This document shows positions 40,021 through 43,476 of a DNA stretch of 43,476 nucleotides, in pieces. Positions within the stretch are counted from its first letter, which is position 1, and the number at the start of each line of letters is the position of its first letter. Under the pieces are notes generated by a model, which was given only the letters and a program-made list of their open reading frames with translations, was not told the DNA's origin and did no database searches. Both the position numbers and the translations under genes were made by a program. Source of the stretch: a virus; the IMG/VR virus record IMGVR_UViG_3300028765_000224, positions 1-43,476 of that record; one strand, written 5' to 3'.

Positions 40021-40428
40021 TCAAAACGGCGCATCCGACTTAGCTGCTGGTGCCTGTGCTGGCGCAGCGGTATGCGCTGTTTGCGTTGCATCAGCAGGCT
40101 TCCCGCCAAGCATCTGCATGTTGTCCGCCATGATCTCGGTAATCGAATACTCGATTTCGTTTTTGATGTACTTGCGCGTCTCAAGCCGTCCCTCGACGTA
40201 TATCTGTCCACCTTTCTTCAGGTATTGCCCAGCAATTTCAGCAAGTTTCCCTTTGAAGATGATGCGATGCCATTCTGTCTTGGACTTCTTCTCACCAGAC
40301 CCCTTATCCTTCCACGACTCAGTTGTCGCCACGCTGGCAACTGTAATGGAATCGCCATTCGGCATTGTCTTCATATCGGGATCGCGACCGAGTGTACCGA
40401 TTACCTGCATTTTATTGAGTGATGCCAT
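40021..40428 (-). CDS. ssb: Single-stranded DNA-binding protein
   Basis: A 135-aa OB-fold SSB: MQVIGTLGRDPDMKTMPNGD, then KTEWHRIIFKGKLAEIAGQY and GGQIYVEGRLETRKY. The Ala/Pro-rich linker ends in DAPF, a shortened version of the acidic DDDIPF tip used to recruit partners. It coats ssDNA during replication and recombination. Overlaps the helicase stop. Confidence 0.95.
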   Translation of the reverse strand: MASLNKMQVIGTLGRDPDMKTMPNGDSITVASVATTESWKDKGSGEKKSKTEWHRIIFKGKLAEIAGQYLKKGGQIYVEGRLETRKYIKNEIEYSITEIMADNMQMLGGKPADATQTAHTAAPAQAPAAKSDAPF

Positions 40429-42929
40429 TATGCCCTCTGTTTGCGTGAATTAAAAGTGTGCCAAGCCCAACCCGATGAATATCCTTTTTGCGCAGCGTAT
40501 GCCTGAAGCTGCTCAAGTGTCCGCGCCTGTGCGATCTCGCGCCTGCGCGAGATCTGCGCCAGCTTGACCATGTCGTCGGTGATCTGCCCAAGCGTGCCGT
40601 CGACCACTTCTGCCTCTTTGCGGCCAGCGACAGGCATCTCGTGGCCGCATGCGGGACAGCATGGTTCTGGTTCGAAGACGTAGTAGCAGTTAGGGCACTG
40701 CGACAACTTGATTTCGTTGGTTGCTTGTTTCTTTTTTCCCTTCTTGCGGCCTTCGAGTGTCCATTCGCGGTCGGTGCAGGGAAGTCCGTGCTTTGGCACG
40801 AATTTTCCTTCTAGGATAGTGCCGACATTGCCAACGTGATCCAGCGCGAACGCTGGGCTATCAGTTCCATCTGGTCGCATAATGCGCCCGATCATCTGCA
40901 GAAACATCGTCAGCGTTCCTACGTGCCTGAGCATGATGCAGCATTTGAGTGCTGGCACGTCAAATCCCTCCGACACAAGGTCGACCACACAAATACCCTG
41001 TATCACTCCAGATGTGATCTCACGCACAACCTGATCGCGTTCAGCCTCCTTCATGCGCGGCGCGCCGACAAGCAACTTGAATTTGTATCCGGCCTGGCAG
41101 AACTGTTCAACGACGTGTTCAGCGTGATCTATGCGTGCGCAGAACACGACAGCGCGAACTCCAGGGCAGATCGCAGTATAGTGCTCAACAGCGTCACCTG
41201 TAATGACACGCTTATCCACTAATGCCGCAACCTCGTCGACATTGAGTTCACCGTCTTTGTTCGGTTTTAGCTTGGAGAAGTCGGGAATGACCTTGCCGGC
41301 GTACACAACGGGATTGATCAGCATTCCCCGCTCGATCAGCAACGACACCGGTGGACCAGTCACCAATGATTTGAAGATACCGCCATGATCGACGCCCATA
41401 CCAATACCGTCACCGCGCGCCGGCGTGGCGGTCACGCCCAGCGTGTTTTTTGCCGCCAACAGCGCAAAGACCTTCCCCCACTTATTGTTTTTTGTGACAT
41501 GGTGGGCTTCATCGAACACGACCAGGTCGAATTTGAATTTACCTGGCGTTTTCTTGAGCCGGATCAGCAACGTATCTACGCTCGCGACCTGAATCTTATG
41601 GTGCGGATTCGGCGTGAAGTGCGGACTGATCATGCCGTGCTGAATGCCGAGGTTGTGCAGCGCGCGGCTGGCCTGCATCAGCAATTCGTTGCGGTGAACA
41701 ATGATGATTGTTGAGTTGCCCTTGGCGGATGCGTTGGCGGCGATGTAGCTGAACGTGTAGGTGTTGTGCGTGACCGTGAAATCGCCGAGCATGAAAAGGT
41801 GATCACCATCGATCTCGAAGCCGTAGTAGTCGCCTTCACCGATTGGTTCAACATTGATGCCAGTGACAAGAACACTTTTCTTTTGCTGGCGTGGCGATGC
41901 AATACGGCGTGCTACTCTACACGGAATTATATCGACATCGCCATTGATATTTAAACGATAATAAGTACCAGAAAATCCAGTGCTTTTTATGCCTTTTTCA
42001 CATTGCATAACATAGGATGATAAACCAAGCGATCGCGCCAAATATGCAACATCATCGGCAAGACGTCGCTCTTTGAAAATCAAATCATAGGTACCATTCG
42101 AAAGATATCCATCGGTATCAACGATGCCAGCCAATATTTCAAGTCTTACTTCGCGAGAATTACATTTGTAATCGTCTGGAACATGTTTGTTTCCACGCAA
42201 ATGATAAAAATCAAGCGCATTAGCCATTCTGTTTGGATGATTACCACGGCCACGGCCATCTTCTGGATAAGAAACTATTCGATAAGTTGGACAAGATTTT
42301 GTAAACTCAGTTTCCACACGCATTTTGTGTGAAATTGCATATTCGCAAATTGCGTCAACAACTTCAAAATCAGCAGTGCTGATATGTGGAAATTTATTTG
42401 TCCCATCTCCAAGCCAAAGGCCGAGCATATATGGTGGTAAATGCTCATGAACATCACGTGGTTGAAATTCAATTCCGGTACGCCATCCTTTGGCGACATG
42501 CTTGAATGTTTTTGAAGATTTTAGATAATCAAGAACTGAGATGTTGCAAACTTCATCGCCGCCATACATCAACCCATCACCAGCAGTTACCGGGCTTCCA
42601 CCACTGATTTTTAGACTTAGAATATGGCTTTCATTGACGATGTATGGATCACCTTTTACTGGTGTCACACGGTAAAGATTCTCGCGGCCACGCGCAAGCG
42701 ATTGAACGGTACGCGCCTTGCTATCTGGACCAATGAGTAGGTCGCCAACAACAATATTCTCGACTGGTTTGACCGTTCCATCGTATAGCAAAACAGGCGT
42801 CCCACGCCCCAAGCACTTCCCTGCCCCGGTCGGCATCTGAAACAATACCGGTTGCAACTTCGACTTGAACGCGGCACGAATATCTGTCACTGCCACATCC
42901 TGATAATCCCGCAACACAATTGCTGCCAT
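40428..42929 (-). CDS. RadD/UvsW-like SF2 helicase interrupted by an intein
   Basis: An 833-aa precursor, 482 aa after splicing. MAAIVLRDYQ begins the helicase; the P-loop QMPTGAGK is split from its following Thr by the intein. Then DLVVFDEAHH (DEAH), LGVTATPARGDG (motif III), LVSEGFDVPAL and LQMIGRIMRPDG (motif VI). C-terminal four-Cys zinc ribbon (CPNCYYVFEPEPCCPACG). This matches RadD/YejH-like helicases that act in recombination repair and replication fork rescue. Start: AGGGAGA before the ATG at 42929. The stop overlaps ssb. Confidence 0.88.
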   Translation of the reverse strand: MAAIVLRDYQDVAVTDIRAAFKSKLQPVLFQMPTGAGKCLGRGTPVLLYDGTVKPVENIVVGDLLIGPDSKARTVQSLARGRENLYRVTPVKGDPYIVNESHILSLKISGGSPVTAGDGLMYGGDEVCNISVLDYLKSSKTFKHVAKGWRTGIEFQPRDVHEHLPPYMLGLWLGDGTNKFPHISTADFEVVDAICEYAISHKMRVETEFTKSCPTYRIVSYPEDGRGRGNHPNRMANALDFYHLRGNKHVPDDYKCNSREVRLEILAGIVDTDGYLSNGTYDLIFKERRLADDVAYLARSLGLSSYVMQCEKGIKSTGFSGTYYRLNINGDVDIIPCRVARRIASPRQQKKSVLVTGINVEPIGEGDYYGFEIDGDHLFMLGDFTVTHNTYTFSYIAANASAKGNSTIIIVHRNELLMQASRALHNLGIQHGMISPHFTPNPHHKIQVASVDTLLIRLKKTPGKFKFDLVVFDEAHHVTKNNKWGKVFALLAAKNTLGVTATPARGDGIGMGVDHGGIFKSLVTGPPVSLLIERGMLINPVVYAGKVIPDFSKLKPNKDGELNVDEVAALVDKRVITGDAVEHYTAICPGVRAVVFCARIDHAEHVVEQFCQAGYKFKLLVGAPRMKEAERDQVVREITSGVIQGICVVDLVSEGFDVPALKCCIMLRHVGTLTMFLQMIGRIMRPDGTDSPAFALDHVGNVGTILEGKFVPKHGLPCTDREWTLEGRKKGKKKQATNEIKLSQCPNCYYVFEPEPCCPACGHEMPVAGRKEAEVVDGTLGQITDDMVKLAQISRRREIAQARTLEQLQAYAAQKGYSSGWAWHTFNSRKQRA
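41763..42815 (-). mobile_element. LAGLIDADG intein in the helicase P-loop
   Basis: A 351-residue intein. Cys1 follows GAGK; the last residues are FTVTHN and Thr is +1. The endonuclease motifs are YMLGLWLGDG (129-138) and EILAGIVDTDG (226-236). Block B-like NESHIL is at 61-66; block F GDYYGFEIDGDHLFML is at 328-343. Insertion between GK and T of a Walker A is a favourite intein site. Splice residues and both LAGLIDADG helices look intact. AT-rich relative to the exteins. Confidence 0.92.
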
Positions 42930-42980
42930 AATATCTCCCTGCGCGGCACAAAATTCTATTCCGCACAAAACAATTTCAGT

Positions 42981-43244
42981 TTATTTTTTCGAAGCCGCCA
43001 CCCGAGCCCGCACGGCATTGTCCTCGGCATCCTGCTTCCGCTTGGCGTCGATCATATCCTGCATCTCATCAAGGAGTCTGATCGTTTTCGGCGGTGTCTT
43101 GCGCCAGCGATCCGGCGTGGCGCGGCTAATGCCAGTCTGGCGACAGATCGATGTCAACGTCACGCCGACAGTCACGCCGTCAGCGATAATTGCATCTAGC
43201 GCTTCAGTAAAAACCATCGAAAACTTCTTTTTTGGTTGCTCCAC
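42981..43244 (-). CDS. Small helix-turn-helix protein
   Basis: An 87-aa basic protein with an HTH (LTSICRQTGISRATPDRWRK, about residues 30-49) and a charged helical C-terminus (MIDAKRKQDAEDNAVRARVA). It resembles small phage DNA-binding proteins, including terminase small subunits, but is too short to be sure. It heads the leftward replication unit and is divergent from the RecE-like gene, so it could also control that junction. Confidence 0.65.
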   Translation of the reverse strand: MEQPKKKFSMVFTEALDAIIADGVTVGVTLTSICRQTGISRATPDRWRKTPPKTIRLLDEMQDMIDAKRKQDAEDNAVRARVAASKK

Positions 43245-43309
43245 ACAAACTCCTTATTTTGTTGAAGTGTACTATATTTCATCGTGAATAGCAAAATTTG
43301 ATTAAGAAT

Positions 43310-43337
43310 ACTTGCGAATTACTCAAATTTGATATAC
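43310..43337 (+). promoter_or_regulatory. Weak promoter candidate for the RecE-like gene
   Basis: CTTGCGAATTACTCAAATTT followed by GATATACAG gives a TTGCGA -35-like and TATACA -10-like pair about 35 nt before the start codon. The 15-nt spacer is short, so confidence is low. Confidence 0.35.
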
Positions 43338-43370
43338 AGTGAAGTCACTTTAACGTCACGCGGATGGAAT

Positions 43371-43476
43371 ATGCAAATTGAAAATGTGGTCAAGACAGTG
43401 CCGTTGCATGGGCTTGTCCAGATGACTAACGATGAATACCACGGCGCTCCCGGTGTCTCCAAGACGCACCTGGACT
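43371..43476 (+). CDS. RecE-like exonuclease (PDDEXK), 5' end only
   Basis: The first 35 residues are seen. VQMTNDEYHGAPGVSKTHLD is the typical N-terminal block of exodeoxyribonuclease VIII/RecE-like PD-(D/E)XK nucleases (DUF3799 type). Such enzymes resect DNA ends for phage recombination with a RecT-like partner, not visible here. GGATGG 6 nt before the ATG is a good ribosome site. The gene runs off the window; no catalytic residue is in view. Confidence 0.75.
   Translation, partial: MQIENVVKTVPLHGLVQMTNDEYHGAPGVSKTHLD

Noticed and set aside
43340-43360. Another copy of the TCGTGAC motif near TAACGTCACGCGG
   Set aside because: Only GTCACG is shared, the -10-like hexamer and spacing are absent, and the adjacent start codon is on the other strand.

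Overview
The window looks like part of a tailed double-stranded DNA bacteriophage (or prophage / phage-plasmid) genome with moderately high GC. A proteobacterial, probably betaproteobacterial, host is likely, but that is an inference from codon use and protein style. The virion genes are a portal, an intein-split MuF-type head protein, a prohead protease, a scaffold-like protein, a major capsid protein and a probable connector. With them are replication and recombination genes and a cargo of very large multidomain 'polyvalent' proteins. No terminase, tail, lysis or integrase gene is visible in the window.

Layout. (1) 1-5330, leftward: protease, scaffold-like protein, major capsid protein, small structural proteins and a probable connector. 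(2) 5420-10205, leftward: a small coiled-coil protein and a 1.5-kaa SNF2-type helicase polyvalent protein. (3) 10206-11552: a rich control region (twelve GTTAC/GTAAC boxes, an AT-rich core, a three-way-junction RNA resembling phage C4 antisense RNA) and a rightward AntA/AntB antirepressor. (4) 11631-26338, leftward: portal, a zeta-kinase polyvalent protein, an Ig-like protein, a tRNA region (Tyr, an initiator-like Met, one degenerate tRNA), MuF with an intein, a PPase-like protein, a DarB-type methylase-helicase of about 2030 aa, and a small partner. (5) 26431-33939, rightward: tightly overlapping small accessory genes (YkgJ-like, DUF4326, Lar-like, a Lar-methyltransferase fusion) interrupted by an IS200/IS605 element. 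(6) 34014-43244, leftward: DNA metabolism, with an HTH protein, a RadD-like helicase carrying a second intein, SSB, MmcB-like and VRR-NUC nucleases, a PAPS-reductase-like ATPase, an adenine methylase bounded by 19-bp inverted repeats, and a primase-helicase. (7) 43371-end, rightward: the start of a RecE-like exonuclease gene.

How they work together (inference). The portal, MuF, protease, scaffold and capsid proteins build the head. The large polyvalent proteins sit among the head genes, as P1 Dar proteins do, and may be packaged and injected to counter host restriction. The Lar-like and methyltransferase genes add further anti-restriction. The antirepressor with its putative C4-like RNA suggests an immunity circuit, hence a temperate or phage-plasmid lifestyle. 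The most notable signals are a conserved promoter-like motif placed as if to make leaderless mRNAs at the heads of leftward units, the C4-like RNA, the GTTAC box cluster, two inteins of different nuclease classes, and a segment shared by the protease and the capsid protein.
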